A stretch of DNA of 64,000 bases. It comes from Bradymonadales bacterium. Lineage in GTDB: Bacteria; Myxococcota_A; Bradymonadia; JAFGEP01. The notes below the pieces were generated by a model that made no database searches, was not told the origin of the DNA, and saw only the letters and a program-made list of their open reading frames with translations. Position 1 is the first letter of the stretch. Each line of letters opens with the position of its first letter. Shown here in pieces: positions 16,942 to 26,429 of this stretch. The stretch is taken from the NCBI GenBank assembly GCA_016931535.1, contig JAFGEP010000015.1, positions 1 through 64,000 of the forward strand, read 5' to 3'. The translations under genes were made by a program, and so were the position numbers.

Positions 16942-17994
16942 CTAGAATCCGCCGGCCATCATCCGCCAGCAGACCAGCTTGTCGTGGATCTCCCGAAGGC
17001 GGCGGGCCATCATCTTGCAGAGGGCAGCGAGAAAAGGCAGGTCGGTTTCGGTGGCCCATTCCAGCTCCTCCAGGGAGGCACGGCTGAAAGCCAGGAGCAA
17101 CACGGGGCCTTCGTGGGCGGTACAATCGGCGGACCGGAGCGAGTCTTCCGTGGCCAGCGCCATCTCCCCGAAGATCTCTCCTGGGCCGAGAAAAGCCAGC
17201 GCTTCCTCACCGATCCCGGGCATGACCTTGCTGATGCGGATCTCCCCGTGCAAGATGAAGCACAGGCTGTCACCGCGGTCCCCCTCCCGAAACAGCCTGG
17301 CACCGGCCGGCAGCGTGATCTCCTTCCCGTTGAGTAGCAACAGGTTGGTCTCCTCGGGCGTCAGCCCGATGGACTCGAGAACCTGATACTTCTTTTGGGG
17401 ATCGACCTCCATCCCCGGATGGCCGGTACCGGAAAGAAGATCCTCGCCGGGCTCCATCACCGGCCCAGGTTCCTCACCAAATAACCTTCCTTTCCGGCCT
17501 CCGCTTTGAACGCCGGTGAGCTGACTGCCGAACAGCTCTTCGACATACTGGTTGGCGCGGTGGATCTGCTGGGCCAGGGAGCGCCAGAAGGCACGGTAAA
17601 AGGGAAAGACCAGAGACGGCGATCGTCGGAAAAGGTCCTGGAGGCGTGCTCCATCGATCTGCCAGATGGTGGCGAAGCTCCGGGCCTGAGCCTCGCCGGA
17701 GCGCGCCCCCCCATCCAGCAAAGGCAGCTCGCCAAACAACGCCCCACCGGACAGTTCGGCCAGAGGTTGCGGTCCGAAGGGGGTCTCCCGGTAGATCCAG
17801 GCCTCCCCCTGCTCGATCAGGTAGATGTCCTGGCTTTGGTCCTCGGCGGTGTAGATGGCATCTCCCCGCTGGAAGCGCCGTTCCCGCATCAGGGTCGCGA
17901 CCTGCGCCAGTTGTTGAGAAGCCAGGGTGGAGAGCAGGGGGATTTTCCGCACGCCGGTTCTGGGTCTGTCAAACGAGCTGAAGGGAGGCTTCAT
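16942..17994 (-). CDS. Protein with two cyclic-nucleotide-binding domains
   Basis: 350 residues, no DNA-binding helix-turn-helix and no membrane segment. Domain 1 (about 18-130) has FQRGDAIYTAEDQSQDIYLIEQGEAWI and GALFGELPLLDGGARSGEAQA; domain 2 (about 200-320) has LPAGARLFREGDRGDSLCFILHGEIRI and GEIFGEMALATEDSLRSADCTA. Both include the phosphate-binding cassette FGE...R(S/R)A-like signature, so cNMP or related ligand binding is plausible, with domain 2 the closer match. A likely regulatory subunit in a signalling group with the kinase and the divergent FHA-GGDEF gene. Confidence 0.85.
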   Translation of the reverse strand: MKPPFSSFDRPRTGVRKIPLLSTLASQQLAQVATLMRERRFQRGDAIYTAEDQSQDIYLIEQGEAWIYRETPFGPQPLAELSGGALFGELPLLDGGARSGEAQARSFATIWQIDGARLQDLFRRSPSLVFPFYRAFWRSLAQQIHRANQYVEELFGSQLTGVQSGGRKGRLFGEEPGPVMEPGEDLLSGTGHPGMEVDPQKKYQVLESIGLTPEETNLLLLNGKEITLPAGARLFREGDRGDSLCFILHGEIRISKVMPGIGEEALAFLGPGEIFGEMALATEDSLRSADCTAHEGPVLLLAFSRASLEELEWATETDLPFLAALCKMMARRLREIHDKLVCWRMMAGGF

Positions 17995-18039
17995 GATCCC
18001 GCCAAAGTGATGAGGACCTACCCATAGTGATCGAACGGT

Positions 18040-18070
18040 CTTATAGTATCGTTACCGGCGTGATGTTCAA
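18040..18070 (-). promoter_or_regulatory. Promoter-like hexamers upstream of the cNMP-binding gene
   Basis: Minus strand TTGAAC (18065-18070) and TATAAG (18040-18045), 19 nt apart, placing a transcription start about 40 nt before ATG 17994. The spacer is longer than optimal. Confidence 0.28.
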
Positions 18071-18105
18071 GGTAGACACCCTACCCCCGATCGCGGCAGG
18101 TCATC

Positions 18106-19047
18106 ATGGAATCTCCAGACCGGACAAAAAACAAGAGGACGATGCGGTCAGAGTCCACCTTGGAGATGAGCAGCCCAAGCCTGATCGTGGCTCCCTTTCG
18201 CCAACCCTGTCTGTTGTTTTTGACCGGTCTCGATGCCGGTCGGATTTTGCCCCTCGGTGATCTGCATAGCCCACTGTTGATCGGTCGCAGCGAGGATTGC
18301 GACGTGACCGTCGATAGCCCGGAGATCTCGCGGCTGCACGCCCAGATCGAGCGCAACCAGAAAGGGCGGCTGGTCATTGTCGACCTGGATAGCGTCAACG
18401 GGACCTTCGTAAACGACGAGCGGATCAAGAAGGCGGAGCTGGGGTACGATGACAAGATCAAGATTGGACCATACCTGGTCCTGAAGCTCTCCTACCACGA
18501 CCAGGAGGAGATCGGTCACTTCCAGCAGTTTTTCAACCGTGCCACCACCGACCATCTGACCGGGCTGGTCAACCGGCGGTTTTTCCTGCTCACCCTGCGC
18601 CAGGAATGGTCTTACGCCCGGCGGCATCACTATCGCCTGTCGCTGGCCATGCTGGACATCGACCATTTCAAGCCGATCAACGACACCTTCGGGCACTTGG
18701 AGGGTGACAAGGTCCTGGTGGAGTTCGTCCGCAGGGTGCAGGAGCAGATCCGTCTCGAGGATCTTTTCTGCCGCTTCGGTGGCGAGGAGTTCATGCTGCT
18801 GCTACGGGAGACCGATGAAACGGGCGCTGTTACTGCTGCCCAGCGGATTCGACGGGTGATCTCGAAGACCCCCTTCCAGCTCGACCAGACCCGGGTGCCG
18901 GTGACGGTCTCCATCGGCGTGGTGGCCTACAACGCCATCGATATCGAGACCAAGCGGGTGGAAGATCTGATCGGCGAGGTGGACAAGGAGCTCTACCGAG
19001 CCAAGGCTGCGGGACGCAACTGTGTGATGGCCTCCTCCTTCGACTGA
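18106..19047 (+). CDS. FHA-GGDEF diguanylate cyclase
   Basis: 313 residues. An FHA domain (about 38-128: IGRSEDCDV, SRLHAQI, NGTFVNDERI) binds phosphothreonine peptides. A GGDEF domain (about 145-310) follows with LDIDHFKPINDTFGH, the active site GGEEF at 225-229, and the inhibitory I-site RLED exactly five residues before it. It should therefore make cyclic di-GMP with product inhibition, under control of Ser/Thr phosphorylation. The neighbouring Ser/Thr kinase is an obvious candidate partner, by position only. Soluble; no membrane segment. Confidence 0.92.
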   Translation: MESPDRTKNKRTMRSESTLEMSSPSLIVAPFRQPCLLFLTGLDAGRILPLGDLHSPLLIGRSEDCDVTVDSPEISRLHAQIERNQKGRLVIVDLDSVNGTFVNDERIKKAELGYDDKIKIGPYLVLKLSYHDQEEIGHFQQFFNRATTDHLTGLVNRRFFLLTLRQEWSYARRHHYRLSLAMLDIDHFKPINDTFGHLEGDKVLVEFVRRVQEQIRLEDLFCRFGGEEFMLLLRETDETGAVTAAQRIRRVISKTPFQLDQTRVPVTVSIGVVAYNAIDIETKRVEDLIGEVDKELYRAKAAGRNCVMASSFD

Positions 19048-19181
19048 GACCATCCTTCGGATAGAAACCCACTCGATCTCCGCAACGGTTCTCGACCAGG
19101 CGACCGGCTGTCCATCCGGCAGTTTCGGTTTCGAGCTGCCCTGGGGGTTGATCGTCACCTCGAGGTGGCCGGCGCCATTCT

Positions 19182-20213
19182 TCACTCGATGGGATCGAGA
19201 CAGCAACGAAAGCCGGTCTCGTAGAACCGGAACGGATCGGCATGCGAGGTGACGGCGCTCTGGCAAGTGCGCGATTCGGCCCAGTATCTCCCCTTCAACG
19301 CCCCGGTGTAGTCGGTCCCCGAGCCGCCATCCCGGCGTCGCGTCCACTCCTCGATGTTGCCGCACAGGTCGAAGACCCCTTCGGCGCTCATGCACCCGCT
19401 GTTCTGGCCCCCCGGCTCGGCCTGGTACAACCACTGGACGTGGTCGGCAGCCGCCGAGGCAGCTGCGCCCAGGTTTCGCGCCACCGACAGCTGCTCCGCG
19501 AAAGAGTTGACGGTGGAGGCGGAGGCGGCTCGCGGCCAGCCGTTGAGCAACTCCTGGTCGTACGAACGCCAGGTCTCCTCGTCGTTGCATCGGCCGGCGA
19601 TGCGGGTATCGCCATAGGGGTAGGAAAGACCATCAGGACCGCCGCAGGCTCGCGTCCATTCGTCGTCGTAGCACAAGCGCTTGCCCCTGGCGGTGCACCA
19701 GGCGTGGGCGTCCAGCAGCGAGATCATGACCAAAGGCGTGCTGCCTTCGATGTTGGGCGCCTCGTACCGATCGATGCAGAAGTCCGCCACCGACACCATG
19801 TCTTCTGGACAGGGGCCTGTCGCCGTTTCATCGCCCCCGTCGTGGGGCGTCCTGTCCACCAGGTAGATGTCCAACTGCCCCTGCCCGTCGGGAGTGCCAT
19901 CTGGCGCCAACAGGTCCTCGACGAGATCGAAAGGACCATCGTTCGCGTCATCCGAGGCAAAATCCTCGACCCCACCGGCGTCCTCCTGGCCGTTCTCCTC
20001 CCCATCCGGCTGTACTCCATCGGGCACCAGGTCCACGGGTTGAGCCTGGTCGGCCGGATCCCCCTCTTCAAAGGGAGAGGGGCTATCGCCTGGTGTGCCA
20101 GCCACCAGACAACCGGCGCCACCTCCGAAAAGAAGCGGGAGGCAAAGCAGCACCCCGAGAAGCAACCAGGCGGAACAGACGCATCGCCCCCGCTGCATCG
20201 CCGCCTGGGACAT
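19182..20213 (-). CDS. FGE/SUMF1-type lipoprotein
   Basis: 343 residues from ATG 20213. A hydrophobic signal segment ends in GAGC (C35), a less standard lipobox. An Asp/Gly/Pro-rich linker (36-130) leads into a formylglycine-generating-enzyme-like domain (about 135-340): CPEDMVSVADFCIDRYEAPN, CYDDEWTRACGG, FDLCGNIEEW and the terminal GFRC. Members are usually non-catalytic carbohydrate or protein binding modules in this setting; the Cys pair of true copper FGE is not assignable by eye. The reading frame stays open upstream to 20546 but that part lacks protein-like character. Divergent from the HEAT-like gene. Confidence 0.85.
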   Translation of the reverse strand: MSQAAMQRGRCVCSAWLLLGVLLCLPLLFGGGAGCLVAGTPGDSPSPFEEGDPADQAQPVDLVPDGVQPDGEENGQEDAGGVEDFASDDANDGPFDLVEDLLAPDGTPDGQGQLDIYLVDRTPHDGGDETATGPCPEDMVSVADFCIDRYEAPNIEGSTPLVMISLLDAHAWCTARGKRLCYDDEWTRACGGPDGLSYPYGDTRIAGRCNDEETWRSYDQELLNGWPRAASASTVNSFAEQLSVARNLGAAASAAADHVQWLYQAEPGGQNSGCMSAEGVFDLCGNIEEWTRRRDGGSGTDYTGALKGRYWAESRTCQSAVTSHADPFRFYETGFRCCLDPIE

Positions 20214-20578
20214 GGTGACCAGCCTGGCAATTCGAATGGAGATCCTGATCACGAGACCGATCCTCCCCGCAGCCTGTCCCGCACCATCTATGACCCAGAA
20301 CAGGGTACTGCGGTGCCGGCCCACGTCAAGGGTAGGGGTGGTCTGCTCATCCCGGGTAAACCAGCCGACGCAGTTCCCTTTCCGCGTGCGGAACCTGCGG
20401 TACGGTCTTCTGGTCACCGTTCGAGACTGCCGGTAGCATCTTCGAATTCGACCGCTAATCAGGTATAGCTTGTGAAGAATGCAGCGAAGCCTGGTGGAAT
20501 CCCAGATTGTGACCAGAATCCCATAGCGGCCGGTCATGACCGGCATCCTGTTGACAGACCACCTGTTGTGGAGCAGCC
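20214..20578. other. 365-nt divergent intergenic region
   Basis: Separates the FGE-type lipoprotein (minus) from the HEAT-like gene (plus). It is locally AT-richer around 20440-20480. I see no gene, repeat or convincing promoter. Confidence 0.5.
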
Positions 20579-21547
20579 ATGTCCATGGATCTCGATCAAG
20601 CGTGCGGGATCATCGAGGAGTTACTCGATGATCCGAGCCGGACCCGAAAGGTGAAGCCAGCCATCGAAGTGGTCATCGCATCTCAGGATGCCGACGCGCT
20701 CCAGCTGGTGACCGATGCGCTGGCCTGGATGCCGGATACCGATCACCTGGAGCCTCTCTGGCAGCTGGTCAACACCGCGACCGCGACCGAGGAGGCGAGA
20801 GTCGAGGCCATCCGGTCGATCGCCACCATCCTGGATGTTGCCGGTAGCAGGTTGGCACAGACCGAGACGGAGCTGGAGGTGCTGCTGACCCAAAAAGAGG
20901 TGGAGCAGCAGATCGAGCAGCTGCTCGACCTCCATCGCCAAACCGATCTTCCCGACCTGCTGCGACGGAAAGCCCTGGAAAACGCCGCCAGCCTGGCGGT
21001 CACCCCGGCCATCCACCAGGCGGGCAAGGCCGCGCTGGACAGTTTGGATCCCGCCTGGGTTGCCAGTGGCCTGTACGTGATACGCCAGTGCGATCCGGAG
21101 GGAGCCTTGAAGATCCTGGAGCGCTACCTCACCCACCCCAGATCGGCGGTTTGCCTGGAAGCGATCCAGGGGTATGCGACCCTGGGCCACAGAAAGGAGT
21201 ACAAAAAGCTGGCGGATCTGCTCTACAACTCCAAGGGCAAGCGGCAGGTGATCGTGTTGGCCGCCCTGGCTGGAGTTCCCCGTAAAAAGGCCGGCGAACT
21301 CCTGCTGGAAACTGCCGAGTGGCTAGACGGAGAGGCCGGTGCAGAGGCCAACGCCGCCTATCGCCACTGGGTGGAAACCATCGCCGATTCCATCCCGGAG
21401 GAAGCCCCCGAGACCGAACCGGAAACCGAGGAAGCCGCATCGGTCGACGAGGAGGGGTTGACCGAAAAAGAGCGCCGAGACCTGGCCACTGAAGAGGGAT
21501 ACTGGGTCGACGTCGGAGAAAACACCGAGCACGACCTCGACGATTGA
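20579..21547 (+). CDS. HEAT-repeat-like cytoplasmic protein
   Basis: 322 residues, almost entirely paired helices with recurring ALxxLxD and AVxxLA patterns typical of HEAT/alpha-solenoid proteins (for example ATLGHRKEYKKLADLL, VIVLAALAGVPRKKAGELL), and an acidic, Glu-rich tail from about 260. No signal peptide. GGAG lies 5 nt upstream of ATG 20579; a second ATG two codons on is possible. Probably a protein-protein interaction scaffold; no specific function can be assigned. Confidence 0.8.
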   Translation: MSMDLDQACGIIEELLDDPSRTRKVKPAIEVVIASQDADALQLVTDALAWMPDTDHLEPLWQLVNTATATEEARVEAIRSIATILDVAGSRLAQTETELEVLLTQKEVEQQIEQLLDLHRQTDLPDLLRRKALENAASLAVTPAIHQAGKAALDSLDPAWVASGLYVIRQCDPEGALKILERYLTHPRSAVCLEAIQGYATLGHRKEYKKLADLLYNSKGKRQVIVLAALAGVPRKKAGELLLETAEWLDGEAGAEANAAYRHWVETIADSIPEEAPETEPETEEAASVDEEGLTEKERRDLATEEGYWVDVGENTEHDLDD

Positions 21548-21775
21548 CCAGACGGCCTGCTGGACCATCCGGTAGGTCTTGGTTTCTCACCCCCCGCATG
21601 GGGATGCCCTGGTGGATTCGGTCGTTGCGTTCCAGGGTCCAGGAGGGGCCGCTCCATGAGACGCCTGGCTGGCGGCTTCGCTCGTGGTGGAGCTGCCAAA
21701 CAGACGATCCCCGCACTCACCGGCTCCTCTCGGCCACTCCCGCCAGGCCGATGGCCAGGGTGCCGGGCATTTCGT

Positions 21776-21805
21776 TTGTCAATCTTCCATCGACTGTGAT
21801 ATTCA
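21776..21805 (+). promoter_or_regulatory. Promoter-like hexamers before the histidine kinase
   Basis: TTGTCA (21776-21781) is followed 16-18 nt later by GATATT/TATTCA (21798-21805), about 30 nt before ATG 21836. The rest of the 288-nt gap 21548-21835 shows nothing recognisable. Confidence 0.28.
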
Positions 21806-21835
21806 TCCATTACGCAGCACAGTTGGGGTGCCCCC

Positions 21836-22915
21836 ATGACCACCGTAGAGGTTCTGTCGATCTTGGAGCCGATCCTGGAAAACTCCCGGATCGCCATCAC
21901 CATCGTGGACGAGCAGGGAAACCTGACGCTTTTCAACAGCGCCGCGGAACGGTTGACCGGCTACAGCCGAGACGAGGTCCTGGGAAGCCCTATCTCCCGG
22001 TTCTACAGCTCTCAGGAGGAGATCGCGTCCATGCTCGAGATCGTCCAGCGAGAGGGCAAGCTGGAAGACTACGAGACCACCCTGGTTGGAAAGGACGGTA
22101 ACCGCATCCCGATCTCCATCCTGATCACCCCGTTGGTGGAGAAGGAGGGCCGACCGCTGGGCACTCTCGGCCTGACGGTGGACATCTCCCAGCGCAAGCA
22201 GCTGGAAGCGGAGCTCCAGGAGGCCAGGAGACAGGCGGTATTCTACAACGACCTGATGTGTCACGACATCCGCAACTTCACCCAGACCACCATCGGCTTT
22301 CTACAGATGCTGATGGGGAAACGGTTCGGAGAGCTGAACGAGGAGCAGACCCGACTGTTGCAGATCTGCTTCCGCCAGGTGCAGCGGACGCGCAATCTCA
22401 TCGAGCGGGTGCAGACGCTGAGCGAACTCCAGTCCAAGGGAGGGCAGGAACAGCAGAGCATCTACCTGGCCCCCCTGCTGAGAGAGGCGATCCGTGCGGT
22501 CGGAGAGATCTACCCCGACCGCAAGGTCTTCATCCAGCACTCCGTTCCTGCCGACTGCCGAGTGCTGGCCTCACCCCTCCTGTTCGAGCTCCTGTACAAC
22601 CTCATCTCCAATGGCGTGGCCCATAACAGCGCCGACGACCCCCGGGTCTGGATCACGGTGGAAGAGGTCGAAGTGGACGGACCGCAACGTTGGCGGATCG
22701 TGGTGGAGGACAACGGTCCCGGAATCACCGACGATCGCAAGGAGATGATCTTCGATCGGTTCACCCGCCTGGAGTCGCACGGTTCCGGGATCGGGTTGTC
22801 CCTGGTCAAGGCGCTGGTATCCTACTTTGGCGGCAGCGTCTGGGTGGAGGACCGGGTCAAGGACCACCAGGACCAGGGAGCGCGCTTCATCACCGAGCTA
22901 CTGGGGGGTCAGTAG
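21836..22915 (+). CDS. PAS-domain sensor histidine kinase, soluble
   Basis: 359 residues with no transmembrane segment. A PAS domain spans about 5-120 (LENSRIAITIVDEQGNLTLFNSAAERLTGYSRDEVLG and PAC-like VDISQRK). The dimerisation helix carries the phosphoacceptor H143 in CHDIRN, a variant H-box. The ATPase domain has an N-box ELLYNLISNGVAHN, G1 VEDNGPGI, F-box IFDRF and G2 GSGIGLSLVK. No response regulator is adjacent, so it is an orphan kinase. The ribosome binding site before ATG 21836 is weak. Confidence 0.92.
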   Translation: MTTVEVLSILEPILENSRIAITIVDEQGNLTLFNSAAERLTGYSRDEVLGSPISRFYSSQEEIASMLEIVQREGKLEDYETTLVGKDGNRIPISILITPLVEKEGRPLGTLGLTVDISQRKQLEAELQEARRQAVFYNDLMCHDIRNFTQTTIGFLQMLMGKRFGELNEEQTRLLQICFRQVQRTRNLIERVQTLSELQSKGGQEQQSIYLAPLLREAIRAVGEIYPDRKVFIQHSVPADCRVLASPLLFELLYNLISNGVAHNSADDPRVWITVEEVEVDGPQRWRIVVEDNGPGITDDRKEMIFDRFTRLESHGSGIGLSLVKALVSYFGGSVWVEDRVKDHQDQGARFITELLGGQ

Positions 22916-22958
22916 CCTGTCGGCCTGCCGGAGCCCGGCCCGGGCAACACCGTACCAC

Positions 22959-23849
22959 TCATGCGGGTCCGGCTTTTGGCGGTACCTCCTGGAACAGGTT
23001 GAGCTGGCTCGCCTCCAGAGGTGCTGCTCCCCTCTCGTGGACCTTTCCGGCGGCAATCGAAAACTGAAGCAGGGGACCGGGCACCCGCGGCGCTGCAACC
23101 GCCACCCGCGAACGGGGCAGCAGCTTGAGTGCAGGCGCCAGGTCGGTGAGCGCCTGTCCTGGGGAATTGTTGACCTCGCTGAGGTGAACCAAGATGAGCT
23201 GCTCGACGTGGGGTCCTGCGACCGCCCGCAGGAGCTCGGCGGTCTGCTGGTTGGAGAGATGTCCCTTGCCCGACGTGATCCGCCGTTTCAGCCTGTCCGG
23301 ATAGGGTCCCTCCCGCAGCATTCGGCGGTTGTGGTTGGCCTCGACCGCCAGCACCCGACAGGCGGACAGCATCTCCACCACCGTGGGGGTCACCGTCCCC
23401 AGGTCGGTGGCCAGGGCGAAGGAGAGCTCTCGGCAAACCAGACGGAATCCCACCGGTTGGGCGGCGTCATGGCTCACTTCGAAGGGGGTGACCTGGACCA
23501 TCCCGAAACAGGTGGACACCAGCGGCTCCAGCTCGATGAAGGGAAGGTTCCACCCGTAGAGCTCCCGGCAGGCGTTGATCGTCCCCAGGCTGGCGCAGAT
23601 CGGCAGCCGAGGGCATCGCTTGATCAGGCCGGGCACCGCCTGGATGTGATCGACGTGCTCGTGGGTGAGCAGCACCGCGGTCAAGCTGGATAGGGCAAGG
23701 CCCATCTCCGCCAGGGCCTTGACGATGGCACGGGTGCTCAAGCCGGCGTCGATCAGCAGGCGAACCTCTCCAAGAGCCAGGTATAGCGCGTTCCCGGAAG
23801 AACCGCTGCCCAACAGGCGGAGTTGAGCCAACCCATCGGGTTCGGTCAC
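22959..23849 (-). CDS. MBL-fold metallohydrolase (YycJ/WalJ-like)
   Basis: About 296 residues. Metallo-beta-lactamase fold with LGSGSSGNALYL near the N-terminus, metal motif LTHEHVDHI (HxHxDH type), later ATDLGTVT and VEANHN, and HLSNQQTAELL. The opening SGSSGN and the HLSN segment are features of the YycJ/WalJ group of MBL proteins, implicated in nucleic-acid processing. No ATG is available near the start; GTG 23849 is my choice, without a clear ribosome binding site. It follows the deoxynucleoside kinase by 53 nt, third gene of tdk-dnk-mbl. Confidence 0.82.
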   Translation of the reverse strand: MTEPDGLAQLRLLGSGSSGNALYLALGEVRLLIDAGLSTRAIVKALAEMGLALSSLTAVLLTHEHVDHIQAVPGLIKRCPRLPICASLGTINACRELYGWNLPFIELEPLVSTCFGMVQVTPFEVSHDAAQPVGFRLVCRELSFALATDLGTVTPTVVEMLSACRVLAVEANHNRRMLREGPYPDRLKRRITSGKGHLSNQQTAELLRAVAGPHVEQLILVHLSEVNNSPGQALTDLAPALKLLPRSRVAVAAPRVPGPLLQFSIAAGKVHERGAAPLEASQLNLFQEVPPKAGPA

Positions 23850-23902
23850 GCGGGCCGGGCTTGGTTCGACGATCGGACGATCCGGGTGGGTGGCAGGGAG
23901 AT

Positions 23903-24586
23903 CTAGAGGTGGTAACGCCACTCGGTCACCGTCCTCAGGAAGCTGTGATCCAGGTACTCTCGCTTGATGACCTGGGCCATCTCCTCGACATCGTGGAACT
24001 CGTTGTACTTGACGCGGATCAGCGGGATGACCCGGGAGATGTCGCTGACGAAGTTCTCGTATTCGGCGTACAGGGCGCTCAGATAGCTCAGGGTGATGCC
24101 GTCCTCCACGTCGCGCCCTCGACCGCGGATCCGGGCCAGGCTGGTCTCGGGATCCACGTCCAGGTAGACGATCAGGTTGGGCTTGCACATGAAATTGGAC
24201 ATGTGCTGAAAGAGCTGCAGGTAGGTGCGGTAGTCGCGGGGATCCATCAGGCCGGTGTCGCTGAGCATTCGGGCGAACACGGCGTCCTCGTAGATGGTGC
24301 GGTCCTGGATGGCGGGCCGCCCCCGCCAGATGATCTCCTGGTGCTGCTGGAACCGGCGGTTCAGCAGGTAGATCTGCATGGCGAAGCTGTAGCGGGGCGT
24401 ATCCCGGTAGAAGTCGGCCAGGTACTCGTTGTCCTGCACCGGCTCGTAGTAGACGTCCAGGCCCAGGTGTTCCCCCAGCGCGGTGGCCAGCGTGCTCTTG
24501 CCGGCCCCGATCATGCCGGCCACGCCGATGAACAGGTTCTCCACCACCGCCAGACCGTTGCCTTTCGTCAAGGAAACCATGCCCAT
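23903..24586 (-). CDS. Deoxynucleoside kinase (dNK family), copy 1
   Basis: Phosphorylates deoxynucleosides to the 5'-monophosphates for salvage. 227 residues: P-loop GMIGAGKST at 24-32, substrate region YYEPVQDNEYLADFY, DRTIYEDAVFA (the ERS/DRS-type motif) and lid RGRGRDVEDGI. Specificity among dA, dG and dC cannot be read. GGGAGG lies 6 nt before ATG 24586. It follows tdk by 54 nt. A paralogue is encoded at 25492-26154. Confidence 0.9.
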   Translation of the reverse strand: MGMVSLTKGNGLAVVENLFIGVAGMIGAGKSTLATALGEHLGLDVYYEPVQDNEYLADFYRDTPRYSFAMQIYLLNRRFQQHQEIIWRGRPAIQDRTIYEDAVFARMLSDTGLMDPRDYRTYLQLFQHMSNFMCKPNLIVYLDVDPETSLARIRGRGRDVEDGITLSYLSALYAEYENFVSDISRVIPLIRVKYNEFHDVEEMAQVIKREYLDHSFLRTVTEWRYHL

Positions 24587-24640
24587 ATCGCACCTCCCTG
24601 GTTGACCGATCGACCCGGTTCTTTTGCGTCTCCAGGCGAT

Positions 24641-25267
24641 TCAGTCGGGCTTCTGAGTTGGGGCGGTCGGAGCCGCCTGTTCGAGCGGTATGGCAAACTG
24701 CGCCTGGGGCTCCGGATCGAAGCACCGCCGGCACCGAGCCTCGTACATTCCGCTGGCACCCACGACGATCCGCTCGTCACTGGCGATCAGACGTTGACTG
24801 CGGTTGGCCGGTGCCCCGCAGCGGGCGCAGACGGCCAGCGTCTTGGTCACGTATTCGGCGATCGCCATGAGCTGGGCCACGTTCTCGAAGGGCACCCCCC
24901 GGTAGTCCTGGTCCAGACCGGCCACCACCACGCGCAACCCCATGTTGGCCAGCCGGTTGCAGACCTCCACCACCCCGCTGTCGAAGAACTGGACCTCGTC
25001 GATCCCGACCACCTGGGTCCGATCGCCCAGGTGGTCCAGGATATCCGCCGATCCCCGAGTGACGAACGCCGGGATCCGCTGCTGGCTGTGGCTGACGATC
25101 TCGTCCTCACCGTAGCGATCATCCAGGGCCGGCTTGAAGATCATCACCCGCTGGCGGGCGATCTGGGCCCGGCGCAAGCGGCGGATCAACTCCTCGCTCT
25201 TGCCGCTGAACATGCTACCGCAGATCACCTCGATGTGGCCGAGGGGGCTGTAGTGATATCCGTTCAT
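24641..25267 (-). CDS. tdk: Thymidine kinase, TK1 type
   Basis: Converts thymidine to dTMP. 208 residues from ATG 25267: Walker [12 protein letters not shown], Walker B/catalytic [20 protein letters not shown], lasso-region Cys pairs CARCG and CRRC that bind structural zinc, and [11 protein letters not shown]. The frame extends upstream to 25369 but the conserved start is at 25267. A TATAAG hexamer at 25278-25283 lies very close to the start. First gene of the tdk-dnk-mbl group. Confidence 0.94.
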   Translation of the reverse strand: MNGYHYSPLGHIEVICGSMFSGKSEELIRRLRRAQIARQRVMIFKPALDDRYGEDEIVSHSQQRIPAFVTRGSADILDHLGDRTQVVGIDEVQFFDSGVVEVCNRLANMGLRVVVAGLDQDYRGVPFENVAQLMAIAEYVTKTLAVCARCGAPANRSQRLIASDERIVVGASGMYEARCRRCFDPEPQAQFAIPLEQAAPTAPTQKPD

Positions 25268-25491
25268 GACCAGGCGCCTTATAGCATGACTGTGGAGTGG
25301 GAAAAAGCAGAAATCCGAAAATCCGGCCCCACCACTACCGTGGTGTTTGTCATCCCTTTTCCCCGTCAACAGTGGCGGCTCAAAGCCGCGTTCTCACGGT
25401 TCACCGCCTTCCCCCACCACCAAAGGAAACCGACCAGGCGCATCCCAGGGGTGCGACCCCCTGGGACAGGACAAAAGCACCGGCCCAACCC

Positions 25492-26154
25492 CTACTCGAA
25501 GAGCGCCGGTGCCCCGGTGGGCAGGTAGACTCGATCGGTCGGCCGCTCGTGCAACAACCGGATGACCAGGTCGATGGCCCGGTCGCTGGTGGCGAAGTTC
25601 AGGTCGGTGGTATCGATGGAGGCCAGAGGCGCCTGCCGGTACTGCTTGAAGAACTCCTGGTAGACCTCGCACAGGTTGGCGATGTACTCCCGTTCCATGT
25701 CCCGCTCGTAGGGACGGCCCCGATCCTGGATGCGCTCCATCAACACATCCAGCGGGGCGTGCAGGTAGATGACCAGATCGGGGGTGGGGATGGACCTGGA
25801 GCAGATCTGGAACACGTGATCGAACAGGCCAAACTCGACCTGGGAGAGCGTTTGCTTGGCAAACAGGCGGGATTTGTCCCACAGGTAGTCACTGATGGTG
25901 TAGGGACGAAACAGGTCGGCCTGGGAGAACTCCTCCTGTTGCCGGAATCGGCTGAGCAAAAAGAACATCTCCGTCTGGAAGGCGTACCGATCCCGATCGC
26001 TGTAGAAGTCGGCCAGAAAGGGGTTTTCCTCGAACACCTCGTAGCAGGTGCGGCATCTCAGCCGCTCTGCCAGACGCTGGACGAGCGTCGTCTTCCCTAC
26101 CCCGATCGCCCCTTCGACCACGATATAGTAGGTCCGCTTCATGGCCCTGTTCAC
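25492..26154 (-). CDS. Deoxynucleoside kinase (dNK family), copy 2
   Basis: 220 residues, P-loop EGAIGVGKTTL, YEVFEENPFLADFY, FQTEMFFLLSRFRQQ, and lid region QDRGRPYERDM. It is clearly related to copy 1 but diverged through the chain, as in pairs such as bacterial dAK/dCK and dGK. Start is GTG 26154 or ATG 26142; the choice is not decided by a ribosome binding site. A 224-nt gap separates it from tdk. Confidence 0.88.
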   Translation of the reverse strand: MNRAMKRTYYIVVEGAIGVGKTTLVQRLAERLRCRTCYEVFEENPFLADFYSDRDRYAFQTEMFFLLSRFRQQEEFSQADLFRPYTISDYLWDKSRLFAKQTLSQVEFGLFDHVFQICSRSIPTPDLVIYLHAPLDVLMERIQDRGRPYERDMEREYIANLCEVYQEFFKQYRQAPLASIDTTDLNFATSDRAIDLVIRLLHERPTDRVYLPTGAPALFE

Positions 26155-26429
26155 CCGCTGCCCGTTTATCTCTTACTTTCGCCGATCAGACCGGGAATGT
26201 GTAGGTCTCTTTCAACTGTAAAAAAACCACATTACATCGGCCAGATACACCCCACCACCGGGATCGATCTCCGATGGTCGTCCCCCTCACCCGCCTGGCA
26301 AGCCCAGCCCGCGTGATTCAAAGAAAAACCCAGACCGTACGCAGGGTTGCCAAATAAGGGTCCACCCTTCGGAGGCCCGGGGAGATCTTTCTGGAGAAAC
26401 AGGAGGAGAAGAGGATCCTGAGCTGCTGC

